A stretch of DNA of 64,000 bases from NCBI GenBank assembly GCA_965262745.1, contig OZ253558.1, positions 372,001-436,000 on the forward strand, in the 5' to 3' direction. The DNA is from JAJECS01 sp965262745 (GTDB lineage Bacteria > Chloroflexota > UBA11872). The position numbers were made by a program, and so were the translations under genes. This document shows positions 41,108 through 51,281 of this stretch, piece after piece (the first letter of the stretch is position 1; each line of letters starts with the position of its first letter). Under the pieces are notes generated by a model that searched no databases, was not told the origin of the DNA, and worked only from the letters and a program-made list of their open reading frames with translations.

Positions 41108-41703
41108 CCTGTATCGTTGCCTCCACTCTGGCTCGGGACATCGGCAAATCCCAGGTGCGCCCGGCTGGGCGTCGATTCCTTCTGGCCCTGATACTTGCTG
41201 CCGAGACCGGGCGATCCGTAGGGCCGCTCGGCGGGCGTGGTCAACTCCATGACTGATAGCTGGCCAATCTTCATCTCGGGCCACAGCAAGATCGGCAGCG
41301 TGGCGATGTTCGCCAATTCGAGGGTGAATTTGCCCCTAAACCCCGGATCGACGTATCCCGCGGTGCTGTGCACCATCAGCCCCAGCCTTCCAAGCGAACT
41401 CTTGCCCTCGATCCGACCCACGAGATCGTCCGCCATGGAGACGTGCTCCCTCGTGCCGCCGAGCACGAATTCACCGGGATGGAGGACAAATGGCTCATCG
41501 GAGCTAATGACTACTTTCTCGGTTAACTCTTGCTGATCCATGCGTGGGTCGATGTGCGTGTCGGTATGGTTCAGGAACACCCGCATCACGGAGCCGAGCC
41601 GCAGGTCAATGCTCGACGGCTGCACCGCGGCATCGTCAAACGGGTCAATGCGAAGGCGCCCTGAGGCAATTGCCTCGCGTAGGCTCCTATCGCTGAGAAC
41701 CAC
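41104..41703 (-). CDS. dcd: Bifunctional dCTP deaminase/dUTPase (Dcd-Dut type)
   Basis: 199 aa. It contains GRIEGKSSLGRLGLMVHSTAGYVDPGFRGKFTLELAN, with Arg/Ser/Glu of the dCTP deaminase site. STAGYVDPGF and YGSPGLGSKYQGQKESTPSR resemble the actinobacterial/archaeal bifunctional enzyme, which converts dCTP directly to dUMP, more than the E. coli form (VTAHRIDPG). It supplies dUMP for thymidylate synthesis and avoids free dUTP. GTG start at 41703, divergent from glpK across 63 bp. Coupled to the NUDIX gene by ATGA. Confidence 0.9.
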   Translation of the reverse strand: MVLSDRSLREAIASGRLRIDPFDDAAVQPSSIDLRLGSVMRVFLNHTDTHIDPRMDQQELTEKVVISSDEPFVLHPGEFVLGGTREHVSMADDLVGRIEGKSSLGRLGLMVHSTAGYVDPGFRGKFTLELANIATLPILLWPEMKIGQLSVMELTTPAERPYGSPGLGSKYQGQKESTPSRAHLGFADVPSQSGGNDTG

Positions 41704-41766
41704 TCTCGCGCAACCCCTGTTGAAGTCAATGCTACCGTACCTGACCCCTCGGCTTCAGGCACCGCG

Positions 41767-43238
41767 GTGATCCTCGCGATCGATCAAGGCACCAGCAGCA
41801 CCGCGACTTTCGTCGTGGCGCCTAACGGAACCGTGGCCGGTCAGGGACGTGTCCCGATCGCCGCGCATCACCCACGGCCCGGTTGGGTCGAGCAGGATGC
41901 CGCGGAAATCTGGCGTAGCGTACAGCGTGCCGCACGATTGGCGCTGGCGAACGCCGGGAACCCGCCGCTGGCGGCGATCGGGCTCACCAACCAACGCGAG
42001 ACGGCGGTGGCGTGGGATGCGCGCTCGGGCCGACCGCTGGCGCCCGCGATCGTGTGGCAGGACCGGCGCACGGCACAGCGCTGCGAGGCCCTGCGTGAGG
42101 CCGGCTGGGGCCCCCGCATTCGATCGCTGACGGGGCTCACCATCGATCCCTATTTCTCGGCCACGGCCTACGAATGGCTGCTCGCCAACTCTGACTCGGT
42201 TGGCCAGGCGGCGCAGCGCGGCACCCTGCGGTTGGGCACGGTGGACGCGTGGATCGTGTGGAACCTCACCGGCGGCGCGCATGTCACCGACGTCTCGAAT
42301 GCCTCGCGCACGATGCTGATGGACCTGAGCACGCAAGCATGGTCCAACGAATTGCTCGAGCTGTTCGGCGTGCCGCATGCGGCGTTGCCGATGATCGTCG
42401 ATTCGGCTGGTGAGATTGCCCGCACCACCCCGAGCGCGGGCGTCGCGGCGGGCACCCCGATCACCGGCCTCGCCGGGGACCAGCAGGCGGCGCTGTTCGG
42501 GCACCTGGCCCATGCGCCGGGCGACATCAAGGTGACCTACGGAACGGGCGGATTTCTGCTGCAGGTCGCCGGCGAGGACCGGCCGGAGGACGACCCCGGG
42601 CTGCTGACAACCGTCGCGTGGCGCCGCGAGGGACGTGTCACCTTCGCGCGCGAGGGCAGCGTGTTCGTGGCGGGCGCCGTCATCCAGTGGTTGCGCGACG
42701 GTCTGCGACTCATCTCACACGCTGCGGAATGCGAGGTGCTCGCGCGCCGGGTGCCGAACACCGCGGGCGCGGTGATCGTGCCCGCGTTTGCCGGCCTGGG
42801 TACACCCAACTGGGATCCGTTGGCGCGCGGCGTCATCGTGGGCCTCACGGCGGCCGTGAGCGCCGAGCATCTCTGCCGCGCCGCACTCGAAGCCATCGCG
42901 CATCAGATAGCCGACGTGCTCGACGTCATGGCTCCGAGCGACGCGCCCCTTCGGGTGGATGGCGGGGCGGCTGCCAGCGACCTCCTCCTCGAGCTTCAGG
43001 CCAACATCGCGGGGCGCCCTGTCGTACGGCCGGCTCAACTCGAGACGACGGCGCTCGGCGCCGCCTACCTCGCCGGTTTGGCGGCGGGCGTATGGGGCTC
43101 GGCCGAGGAGATTCGCCAACACCGTCCCCCTGATCGAGTCATCGGCGTGCCCGGAGATCTTGGCGCCGTCTCGCGTGACACCTGGCGCGCCGCCGTCGAT
43201 CGGGCCCGCCGCTGGGCGCCCTCCGAGGAGTCGACGGC

Positions 43239-43242
<4 letters not shown>
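41767..43242 (+). CDS. glpK: Glycerol kinase (FGGY family)
   Basis: 491 aa, normal length. MILAIDQGTSSTATFVV is the phosphate loop, AAIGLTNQRETAVAWDARSGRPLAPAIVWQDRRT is the glycerol-kinase motif, and GTVDAWIVWNLTGGAHVTDVSNASRTMLMDL and LAGDQQAALFGHLAHAPGDIKVTYGTGGFLL follow. The C-terminal ATPase motif is LRVDGGAAASDLLLELQANI. It phosphorylates glycerol to glycerol-3-phosphate. GTG start at 41767. Its 3' end overlaps the acetoacetyl-CoA synthetase gene by GTGA. No glycerol facilitator or glpD is present. Confidence 0.9.
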
Positions 43243-45200
<1,958 letters not shown>

Positions 45201-45252
45201 ATATCATGGCTCGGCCGTCGTTGCAGTTGGTTCGACTGGGGAGCGTGCGACC

Positions 45253-46194
45253 GTGCGGGCACTGATCATGGGCGGCGCGGGGAGCATTGGGTCGCGTCTC
45301 GCCGCGGCGCTCGTTGCCCGCGGTGACGAGGTGCTGTCCTTCGATATCAGCGCCGAGCCGTTGGTGCCCTCCGCCGAGTTCGCGAAGGTCGCCACCCGCA
45401 TCGGCAGCGTCCAAGACGCGGATGCGGTTGACGGGGTCGTGGAGGCCTTTCGACCTGACGTGATATTCCACCTCGCGGCAATTCTCTCCGGGCTGGCGGA
45501 GGTGGATTCCGGGTTGGCGTGGCGCGTGAACGTCGATGGCACGCGTCACGTGCTTGAGGCCGCCCGCAAGTTCGGCACGCCCCGGGTGGTGTTCACCAGC
45601 ACGGTCGCTACCTACGGCGCCGGGCTGCCCGAGCCGATCACCGAGGATGCGCCGCAGTGGCCGGCGGGGCTCTACGGCGTGACCAAGGTGCTCGGCGAGC
45701 GCCTCGGGGTCTACTACCACCAGCGATTCGGTCTGGATTTCCGCGCCGTCAGGCTCGCGGCCATGATGGCCCCCACCGCGCCGGCAGGCGGCGCCGCAAG
45801 CGCGTTCGTCTGCGATCTCTACGTGAATGCCGTGCGCGCGGGCGCGTACGACCTCTACGTGTACCCCACGACTCGCGTCCCCGTCGTCTGGGTCGACGAT
45901 GTCGTGGGCGCCCTGCAGCTCCTCAACGACGCTGACGAGCGGAATCTCTCGCGCCGCGTCTACCACATCATCGGGGCCGGTCCCAGCGTCCAGGAGATGG
46001 TCGACGCGGTGCAGGCGCGGTTGCCCCATGCACGCCTGCGCTTCGAGATCGACCCGGTGAGAGCGGACATCGTGGATAGCTGGCCGTCACGCATGGACGA
46101 CTCCGCGGCGCGCGCCGACTGGGGCTGGCAGCCGCGGTTTGATCTCGACCGCATGACCGCCGCCAACCTGGCCGCCTTGGGTGCGCCGGCTTAG
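45253..46194 (+). CDS. NAD-dependent epimerase/dehydratase (DenD/threonine-dehydrogenase-like SDR)
   Basis: 313 aa extended SDR. The NAD loop is MGGAGSIGSRLAAAL (residues 6-20), with DVIFHLAAILSG, VFTSTVATYGAG and the catalytic pair in LYGVTKVLGERLG (Y-x3-K). The stretch YPTTRVPVVWVDDVVGALQLL resembles the substrate region of short-chain L-threonine dehydrogenases and of DenD (D-erythronate dehydrogenase). GTG start at 45253 with GGGGAGCG about 13 nt upstream. It opens a run of sugar-related genes up to 48187; substrate unknown. Confidence 0.78.
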   Translation: MRALIMGGAGSIGSRLAAALVARGDEVLSFDISAEPLVPSAEFAKVATRIGSVQDADAVDGVVEAFRPDVIFHLAAILSGLAEVDSGLAWRVNVDGTRHVLEAARKFGTPRVVFTSTVATYGAGLPEPITEDAPQWPAGLYGVTKVLGERLGVYYHQRFGLDFRAVRLAAMMAPTAPAGGAASAFVCDLYVNAVRAGAYDLYVYPTTRVPVVWVDDVVGALQLLNDADERNLSRRVYHIIGAGPSVQEMVDAVQARLPHARLRFEIDPVRADIVDSWPSRMDDSAARADWGWQPRFDLDRMTAANLAALGAPA

Positions 46195-46216
46195 GCCGGA
46201 GGCGCTGCTCCCGCCG

Positions 46217-47383
46217 ATGAATCACCGCTACCGAGACCTTTCAGGCCTAGCGCTGGCGGCGATCGACGGCCGCCGCGACGTGTCGCAGTTTGCGTCGTCG
46301 GACATCGACCTGGCCCGCCTCTACGTCTACGCTTATCGCACCCACACGGTGGGCGCGTTTCACGCCACCCGGCTGGCGCTGGACCCGTTTGGCGACCTGC
46401 CGGCCGTGCGCACCGCCCAACGCCGACTGCGCGATCTTCAGGCGCTCGCCATGCGCCCGGTTCCGGCCGACGTCCGTGCGGCGGCGCCGACGCTCGCCTG
46501 GTATCACGCCTGGAGCGACGAAGTCGCTGCCGCGCTCACCGGTCCCGACGTCCCGCCCGATGCGCGCGTGGTGCGGGACCGCTTCCAAAACGTGATCGAT
46601 GCCATTCGCATTTCCGACGGGATCGTCCCCACCCGCGACGACGCCTTGCCCGAGCAGGCCAGCTACAAGGTGCCGGGCATCGAGGTCGTCATCGTGCCCC
46701 TGGTCTACGGCGATCACATCTCATGGAACACCGCATTCGTCACGGCCGCGAGCGGCGGCGCCACCACCCACCGGCACGCGCGGCAGGTTGAAATCCACCT
46801 GGGGTACGACGGCGTCCATGGACGGACCTTGCTCGATGGCCGCGCCGCGACGGTGACCGAGCCCTATGCCATGCCCATTCCCCCGATGCTCGACCACGGG
46901 TTTGACAACCTCAGCGGCCACGATCACTTCGTGCCGTTCGTGTTCGGCTCGCAGACGCTCGACGGATGGGGCGTGTTCTTCGATGTCGAGCCGCGGCCAT
47001 CGTCCACCAGCGACTGGCCCGAGACTCCGCTGGAGTCGCCGGGCATGAACGGCTCCGTCCACCTTGAGCCGGTGCTCGCGGCGCTGCGCCAAGCGGCGCC
47101 GGGCCAGCGCCGTGTGCTGATTGCCGCCGAGCGCACCGCTCGCCCCGCCACCGGCGGACTGGAGCTGGCGGCCATGCATGTGAGCGAACAGGAGACGACG
47201 CTGACCTGTGACGAATTCCACATCCTCTCGGTGCGGGAGGGACAGGCTCGGCTCTCGATTGCCGGAGTCACCGTCGATCTCGGGCCGAGGGAACATGTCG
47301 GCATCCCCGCCGGTCTACGCGCTACCCTGCGTGCGCTCGATGGTCCGTGCCTCCTGCTCGAGGCCTCGTTGCAACCCGGTTGA
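46217..47383 (+). CDS. Cupin-like protein of unknown function in sugar gene cluster
   Basis: 388 aa. I do not recognise the family with certainty. The middle (about 165-260) has AFVTAASGGATTHRHARQVEIHLGYDGVHGRTLLDG and MPIPPMLDHGFDNLSGHDHFVPFVFGS, with paired His (HRH) and a later Glu and His arrangement typical of cupins. The C-terminal 90 residues (DEFHILSVREGQARLSIAGVTVDLGPREHVGIPAG) look like a second, cupin-type barrel. The ATG at 46217 is preceded by GGAGG at a long spacing, and an earlier ATG at 46181 overlaps the upstream stop. Lies between an SDR and a sugar isomerase, so a sugar-related role is plausible. Confidence 0.62.
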   Translation: MNHRYRDLSGLALAAIDGRRDVSQFASSDIDLARLYVYAYRTHTVGAFHATRLALDPFGDLPAVRTAQRRLRDLQALAMRPVPADVRAAAPTLAWYHAWSDEVAAALTGPDVPPDARVVRDRFQNVIDAIRISDGIVPTRDDALPEQASYKVPGIEVVIVPLVYGDHISWNTAFVTAASGGATTHRHARQVEIHLGYDGVHGRTLLDGRAATVTEPYAMPIPPMLDHGFDNLSGHDHFVPFVFGSQTLDGWGVFFDVEPRPSSTSDWPETPLESPGMNGSVHLEPVLAALRQAAPGQRRVLIAAERTARPATGGLELAAMHVSEQETTLTCDEFHILSVREGQARLSIAGVTVDLGPREHVGIPAGLRATLRALDGPCLLLEASLQPG

Positions 47384-47422
47384 CACGCTCGCGAAACGTC
47401 TGCGCTGCACAAGGAGCACGAA

Positions 47423-48187
47423 ATGCGGATCGGCGCCTGCCTATGGTCTCTTCCGGAAGACCCTCATGAGGCCGCGGCCTGGGCCAAGGAAGCCGGGTTC
47501 GAGGCCATCGACGTGGATCCGGGATTCGCGGCGGGATGGGACGCGGAGGGCGGATTGCCCGTCGCTAGCGTTGCCATCGCGCACCTCATGCCCGACGGCG
47601 CCGCCCTTGAGGCCGCCGACGATCAGGCGCGGACGCGGGCGCTGGACCACGTGCGCGCGGGCTTGGCCGAGGCGGCGGAGCTAGGCGCGGAGTTTGTGTA
47701 CCTTCCGCCGGCCTCAGCGGATGATTCGGCGTCCCGCGCTCGCTACCGCCAGGCGGTGGTGGACCTTTCCGACGAGGCGCAGCGTCTCGGTATCAAGTTC
47801 GGCATCGAGCACTTCCCCGGCTACGCACTGCCCAGCGTGGCGCTGACCCAACAGTTCGTCGAGGAAGTGGCGCATCCCAATCTCTTCGTCCTGCTGGATA
47901 TCGGTCACGCCCAGATCAGCAGCGAGAGCGTGTCGGACGCCGTCGCGGCTCTCGGGGATCTGATGGTATTCGTCCACTTCGACGACAACCGCGGCGAACT
48001 CGACGATCACCTGGCGCTGCTGGACGGTCTCCAGCAGGAGCAGGACTTGGTGGACGCCGTCAGGGCGCTGCGGCGCCATGGATACGACGGTCAGATCTCG
48101 ATCGAGATGAGCCCGAAGCTGCCGGACCCCCGCGAGGCGACGGTCCGCAGCTTCGAAATCCTCAAGCGCGTGATGGCCGAGGCGTAG
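47423..48187 (+). CDS. Sugar phosphate isomerase/epimerase (TIM barrel)
   Basis: 254 aa, xylose-isomerase-like TIM barrel. Strand ends show RIGACLWSLP, FVYLPPASA, KFGIEHFPGY (Glu ligand), LFVLLDIGHAQISSE (Asp/His), MVFVHFDDNRGELDDHL (His/Asp) and GQISIEMSPK (Glu), which is a complete metal-binding set. Good Shine-Dalgarno AAGGAG at 47410-47415, 7 nt before the ATG. Possibly acts with the SDR and cupin-like genes upstream in a sugar catabolic run. Substrate unknown. Confidence 0.83.
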   Translation: MRIGACLWSLPEDPHEAAAWAKEAGFEAIDVDPGFAAGWDAEGGLPVASVAIAHLMPDGAALEAADDQARTRALDHVRAGLAEAAELGAEFVYLPPASADDSASRARYRQAVVDLSDEAQRLGIKFGIEHFPGYALPSVALTQQFVEEVAHPNLFVLLDIGHAQISSESVSDAVAALGDLMVFVHFDDNRGELDDHLALLDGLQQEQDLVDAVRALRRHGYDGQISIEMSPKLPDPREATVRSFEILKRVMAEA

Positions 48188-48200
48188 GCCGGCGGCCTAC
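48184..48200. terminator. Candidate bidirectional stem-loop at convergent stops
   Basis: GTAGGCC-GGC-GGCCTAC is a perfect 7-bp inverted repeat with a 3-nt loop. It contains both stop codons of the convergent sugar isomerase (TAG 48185-48187) and sulfurtransferase (TAG as CTA 48197-48199). It is suited to act on both strands. There is no clear T-run, so termination is only a possibility. Confidence 0.4.
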
Positions 48201-49039
48201 TTCTCGATCGGCACGCCGATCATCGACCCCCACTCGGTCCACGAGCCGTCGTAGTTGCGCACGTTCGGCAAGCCGAGCAGCTCCTTGAGCGCGAACCACG
48301 TGTGCGAGGACCGCTCACCGATGCGGCAGTAGGCGATCACGTCCTTGTCGGCGCTGGCGCCCTTGCCGCCGTAGATCTCCTGCAGCTCGTCGGCCGACTT
48401 GAAGGTGCCGTCCTCCTCGTTGACGGCCGTGAGCCAGGGCACGCTGTGCGCGCCGGGGATGTGGCCCATGCGCTGCGCCGTCTCAGGCAGGCCTGGAGGG
48501 GCCATGATCTCGCCGTTGAACTCGGCCGGCGACCGGACGTCGATCATCACCGACCCGCTGTCGCCGAGCGCGTCCTGCACGTCCCGCTGAAACGCCCGCA
48601 GGTCCGCGGCCGCTGGCTGGGCCATGTAGCTGGCGGCCATGATCGACGGGGGATCGGTCGTAAGCGGACGCCCGTCCTTCTCCCACTTCAAGCGCCCGCC
48701 ATTCATCAGGCTCACGGTCTCGTGCCCGTAGAGCTTGAAGATCCAGTACGCGAACGCCGCGAACCAGTTGTTGTTGTCGCCGTACAGCACGACGTGCGAG
48801 TCATTGGAGATACCCGAGGCGCCCAGCAACTCCTCCCATTGGGACTCCGTGGCAATGTCGCGCCGGACCTGATCCGAGAGCTGTGACTGCCAGTTCCAGC
48901 CGATGGCGCCGGCGATGTGACCCGTTTCATAGGCCGTCGTGTCGACGTCCACTTCGACGAGCCGGACGTTCGGGTCCGAGCCGTGCTCGGTGACCCATGC
49001 CACGTCGACGAGGGCGCTGGAATTCGCGTACTCAGCCAT
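48197..49039 (-). CDS. sseA: Thiosulfate/3-mercaptopyruvate sulfurtransferase (tandem rhodanese)
   Basis: 280 aa with two rhodanese domains. The N-terminal, inactive domain (about 10-130) has VDVDTTAYETGHIAGAIGW. The active C-terminal domain has DVRSPAEFNG, the CH2A motif GHIPGAHSVPW and the active-site loop AYCRIGERSSHTW, with catalytic Cys at 238. The CRIGERS loop is usual in thiosulfate sulfurtransferases. It transfers sulfane sulfur to acceptors such as cyanide or thioredoxin. Good Shine-Dalgarno (AAGGAG) before the ATG at 49039. Confidence 0.92.
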   Translation of the reverse strand: MAEYANSSALVDVAWVTEHGSDPNVRLVEVDVDTTAYETGHIAGAIGWNWQSQLSDQVRRDIATESQWEELLGASGISNDSHVVLYGDNNNWFAAFAYWIFKLYGHETVSLMNGGRLKWEKDGRPLTTDPPSIMAASYMAQPAAADLRAFQRDVQDALGDSGSVMIDVRSPAEFNGEIMAPPGLPETAQRMGHIPGAHSVPWLTAVNEEDGTFKSADELQEIYGGKGASADKDVIAYCRIGERSSHTWFALKELLGLPNVRNYDGSWTEWGSMIGVPIEK

Positions 49040-49090
49040 GCGAAGTCTCCTTGCGTAGTGCTGCTGTAAAGTTTGTCATCCGACCTGCCT

Positions 49091-49558
49091 ATGTATCTTG
49101 GCAGCCGAACTTGCGAGCTACAACAGGAGCATTGGCAAGCATGGACCGCCTACGTGATGGCTAAGCCATTCACGGGCCCCGGCCACTCCGAAGCCGCCGT
49201 AGAGGTCGCGCGCAGGGCCTCCGGCCGGTTCCGTTTCGTGATCGTGCGTGAATTCGATGGCGCCTGGTGGCTTCACGTGCAGCCGGCGCCGGCCATCACC
49301 AGCATGTCGCTCCGCTTTCGGGAAAGCCATGCATTGCGCGTCATGGGCTTCACGCCCGTCAGAGCTTCGCGCTTCTTCCCGGCCGCCTGCACGTTTGCCG
49401 GGTGCTACTCGCGGGAAATCCATCTACCGTCGGGCGATGATCATGCCGACGAAGCGGCGGCGCGGATCGCGGTGCGTCTCGAGCCGGCCATTGACGCGCT
49501 GCTGAAGCTGGCGGCTGAAGTCGAGCCTCTCGGCATCGACCTACCGCTGCCGGATTAG
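49091..49558 (+). CDS. Hypothetical protein
   Basis: 155 aa from the ATG at 49091, not recognised. Visible are MAKPFTGPGHSEAAVEVARRASGRFRFVIVREFDGAWWLHVQPAPAI, FRESHALRVMGFTPVRASRFFPAACTFAGCYSREIH and a C-terminal helix EAAARIAVRLEPAIDALLKLAAEV. There are three Cys (AACTFAGCYS plus one near the N-terminus) but no known motif. The start is uncertain (TTG 49073 or ATG 49157 are possible) and there is no clear ribosome-binding site. It is divergent from the sulfurtransferase. Confidence 0.5.
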   Translation: MYLGSRTCELQQEHWQAWTAYVMAKPFTGPGHSEAAVEVARRASGRFRFVIVREFDGAWWLHVQPAPAITSMSLRFRESHALRVMGFTPVRASRFFPAACTFAGCYSREIHLPSGDDHADEAAARIAVRLEPAIDALLKLAAEVEPLGIDLPLPD

Positions 49559-49568
49559 CTCGGCGGGG

Positions 49569-50567
49569 CTACCAGCGTCCGGCGAGCCGGTAGGCCGCGT
49601 GGACCAGTTCGATGGCGTTCGCGCAATCCCTGGCGGTGATTGCCGGAGGGTCGCCGCGTCCCGCGCGCTCGAGCATGTCCCGGATCAGGGGCGGATAGTT
49701 GCCCGCGGCGGATGCGGCGCCGGGAAACCTGTCGTCGCGTCCCGGCCCGATGACCTGCAAGCCATCCGGCACCACGCGCAGCGTCGCCTTTTCTCCGGCG
49801 ACCTTGAACTCGAGGTCGCTCTCGTTCGCGGGCCACGTGGGCCAGGTGTAGCCAACCTCAACGTGCACGAGGGTGCCGTCACCGTTGCGCAACGTGGCCA
49901 GGGCGTAGTCCTCGACTTCTGCTAGGTGGACGCGATTGCTGATGACCGCCGAGGCCACGGACAGCTCTGGCCCCACGAGCATGCGTGCCAGATCCATGCC
50001 GTGGCCGCCCAGGTTCAGCATCGCTCCCCCGCCGGCGAGCGCCCGATCCCACATCCAGGGTGAGCCCCACTCCCGGTACCGCTGCATGGTGGGGCGAATG
50101 AGGCGCATCACGATGTGTGAGATGCGTCCGAATTCGCCAGCGTCAATCATGGCCTTGGCCCGCACGGCCCACGGCAGCAGGCGATTCGGGAACGGCACGG
50201 CCACCCAAGCCCCCCTGGCCTCCGCCAGGTCCGCCAGTGCCGTCACGTCCTCGGCGGTCGTGCCCATCGGCTTTTCCATCATGAACGGCACGTCGGCATC
50301 GATGAGAAACCGGGCAATGCCCGGCATGTCGATGTGCCGCCCGAGCGCGATGACGAAGTCGGGCTTGGTTTCGTCGATCATGGCGCGGTAGTCGGCAAAG
50401 GCCCGACTGCCGTACCTGCGCGCGCGGTCGGCGGCCAGGTCGACGTCCGAATCCGACACGCCCACGATGTCAACGTCCAGATCGCGCAGCACCTGCAGGT
50501 AGTTGGCGTCGTACGACGAGTGCCAATGGTTGACTTCGGTAACGGCAATGCGCCGCGGAATAGGCAT
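49569..50567 (-). CDS. Gfo/Idh/MocA-family oxidoreductase
   Basis: 332 aa. The N-terminal Rossmann domain starts RRIAVTEVNHWHSSYDANYLQVLRDL, where the usual glycine-rich GxGxxG loop is missing, yet the second part is conserved: VPFMMEKPMGTTAEDV, with catalytic Lys in EKP. The substrate domain has SPWMWDRALAGGGAMLNLGGHGMDLARMLVG, the conserved G-G-x2-x2-G-H-x-D region. NAD(P) binding may be altered. The start MPIPRR at 50567 is the only good one. It lies 92 bp from the divergent coiled-coil gene. Substrate unknown. Confidence 0.8.
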   Translation of the reverse strand: MPIPRRIAVTEVNHWHSSYDANYLQVLRDLDVDIVGVSDSDVDLAADRARRYGSRAFADYRAMIDETKPDFVIALGRHIDMPGIARFLIDADVPFMMEKPMGTTAEDVTALADLAEARGAWVAVPFPNRLLPWAVRAKAMIDAGEFGRISHIVMRLIRPTMQRYREWGSPWMWDRALAGGGAMLNLGGHGMDLARMLVGPELSVASAVISNRVHLAEVEDYALATLRNGDGTLVHVEVGYTWPTWPANESDLEFKVAGEKATLRVVPDGLQVIGPGRDDRFPGAASAAGNYPPLIRDMLERAGRGDPPAITARDCANAIELVHAAYRLAGRW

Positions 50568-50659
50568 GCAACATCACAGATGTGCGCGGGTACCGGACCG
50601 TACCATGCGTCCTAGGAGTAGGCTTGGTGGAAGCAGCCTGGGCACTGGAGGTCGGCACA

Positions 50660-51160
50660 TTGACCGAGAAGGAGAAGCAGTCATGGCAGGAGAAGGCGCG
50701 AGAGTTGGCGCGTCAGGCTGAGGCCGAGCTCAAGAGTGAGCGCGTGCGGCAGCGGCTTGAGGGCGCGCGGGCGGCGTTGGACGAGGCGCTTGAGAGCGAC
50801 CAGGCCAAACGTGTGCGCGAGGACGCCAAAGCGCTGGGCGCTAAGGCCCGCAGCCAGGTCGAGCAAACGCTGGCGCGCGATGACGTGCAGCGGGTGCGCG
50901 AGGACGTGCATCAGATCGGGGCGAAGGCTCGCAGCCAAGTCGAGCAGACGCTGGCAAGGGACGATGTCCAGCGGGTACGCGAGGATGTGAATCAGATCGG
51001 CGAGAAGGCACGCCAGGCGGTCGACGCCGCCGTGCAACGCCCCGAGGCTCAGGAGCTGCGCCGGCGCGTCGAGTCCGCGATCGAGGATGTCAGCGAACGA
51101 TTGCGACCCGCGGCGGCGGAGGACAAGAAGGAGCCGCCCGAGGAACCCGACGCCTCGTAG
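50660..51160 (+). CDS. Coiled-coil repeat protein
   Basis: 166 aa from TTG 50660, which has a strong GGAGG (50647-50651) 8 nt upstream. It is almost wholly helical and charged, without a membrane segment. Two 27-residue units (AKARSQVEQTLARDDVQRVR followed by EDVxQIG) are encoded by an 81-bp tandem repeat at 50840-50920 and 50921-51001. An earlier unit (DQAKRVREDAKALG) is degenerate. It ends in an acidic tail (EDKKEPPEEPDAS). Apolipoprotein/LEA-like amphipathic helices are possible. No function known; it precedes the pentose-phosphate genes on the same strand. Confidence 0.65.
   Translation: MTEKEKQSWQEKARELARQAEAELKSERVRQRLEGARAALDEALESDQAKRVREDAKALGAKARSQVEQTLARDDVQRVREDVHQIGAKARSQVEQTLARDDVQRVREDVNQIGEKARQAVDAAVQRPEAQELRRRVESAIEDVSERLRPAAAEDKKEPPEEPDAS
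50840..51001. repeat. 81-bp tandem coding repeat (two units)
   Basis: Units 50840-50920 and 50921-51001 encode the same 27 residues except His/Asn before QIG. They differ at several third codon positions (for example GCTAAGGCCCGC versus GCGAAGGCTCGC), so the protein repeat has been kept while the DNA drifted. Confidence 0.75.
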
Positions 51161-51254
51161 CGACCGTAGTCCCCGGGCCTCTGCGCGGTTGGCGCGGCAG
51201 GGCGAGACCGGGCGTCAAACGGGCCAGTCCGGTCGGTTACGGAGGGGTGAAGCG

Positions 51255-51281
51255 ATGGCGCGTCACACGTGCCGAGCATGA
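51255..51281 (+). CDS. Possible eight-residue leader peptide coupled to FGGY kinase
   Basis: ATG 51255 opens MARHTCRA and ends at TGA 51279-51281. It has an excellent Shine-Dalgarno, GGAGGGG at 51241-51247, 7 nt upstream. Its stop overlaps ATG 51278 of the kinase (ATGA), and the kinase has no ribosome-binding site of its own at that position. A translationally coupled leader is therefore plausible. Alternatively, ribosomes loaded at this site could restart at the kinase ATG. Very short, so confidence is low. Confidence 0.35.
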   Translation: MARHTCRA

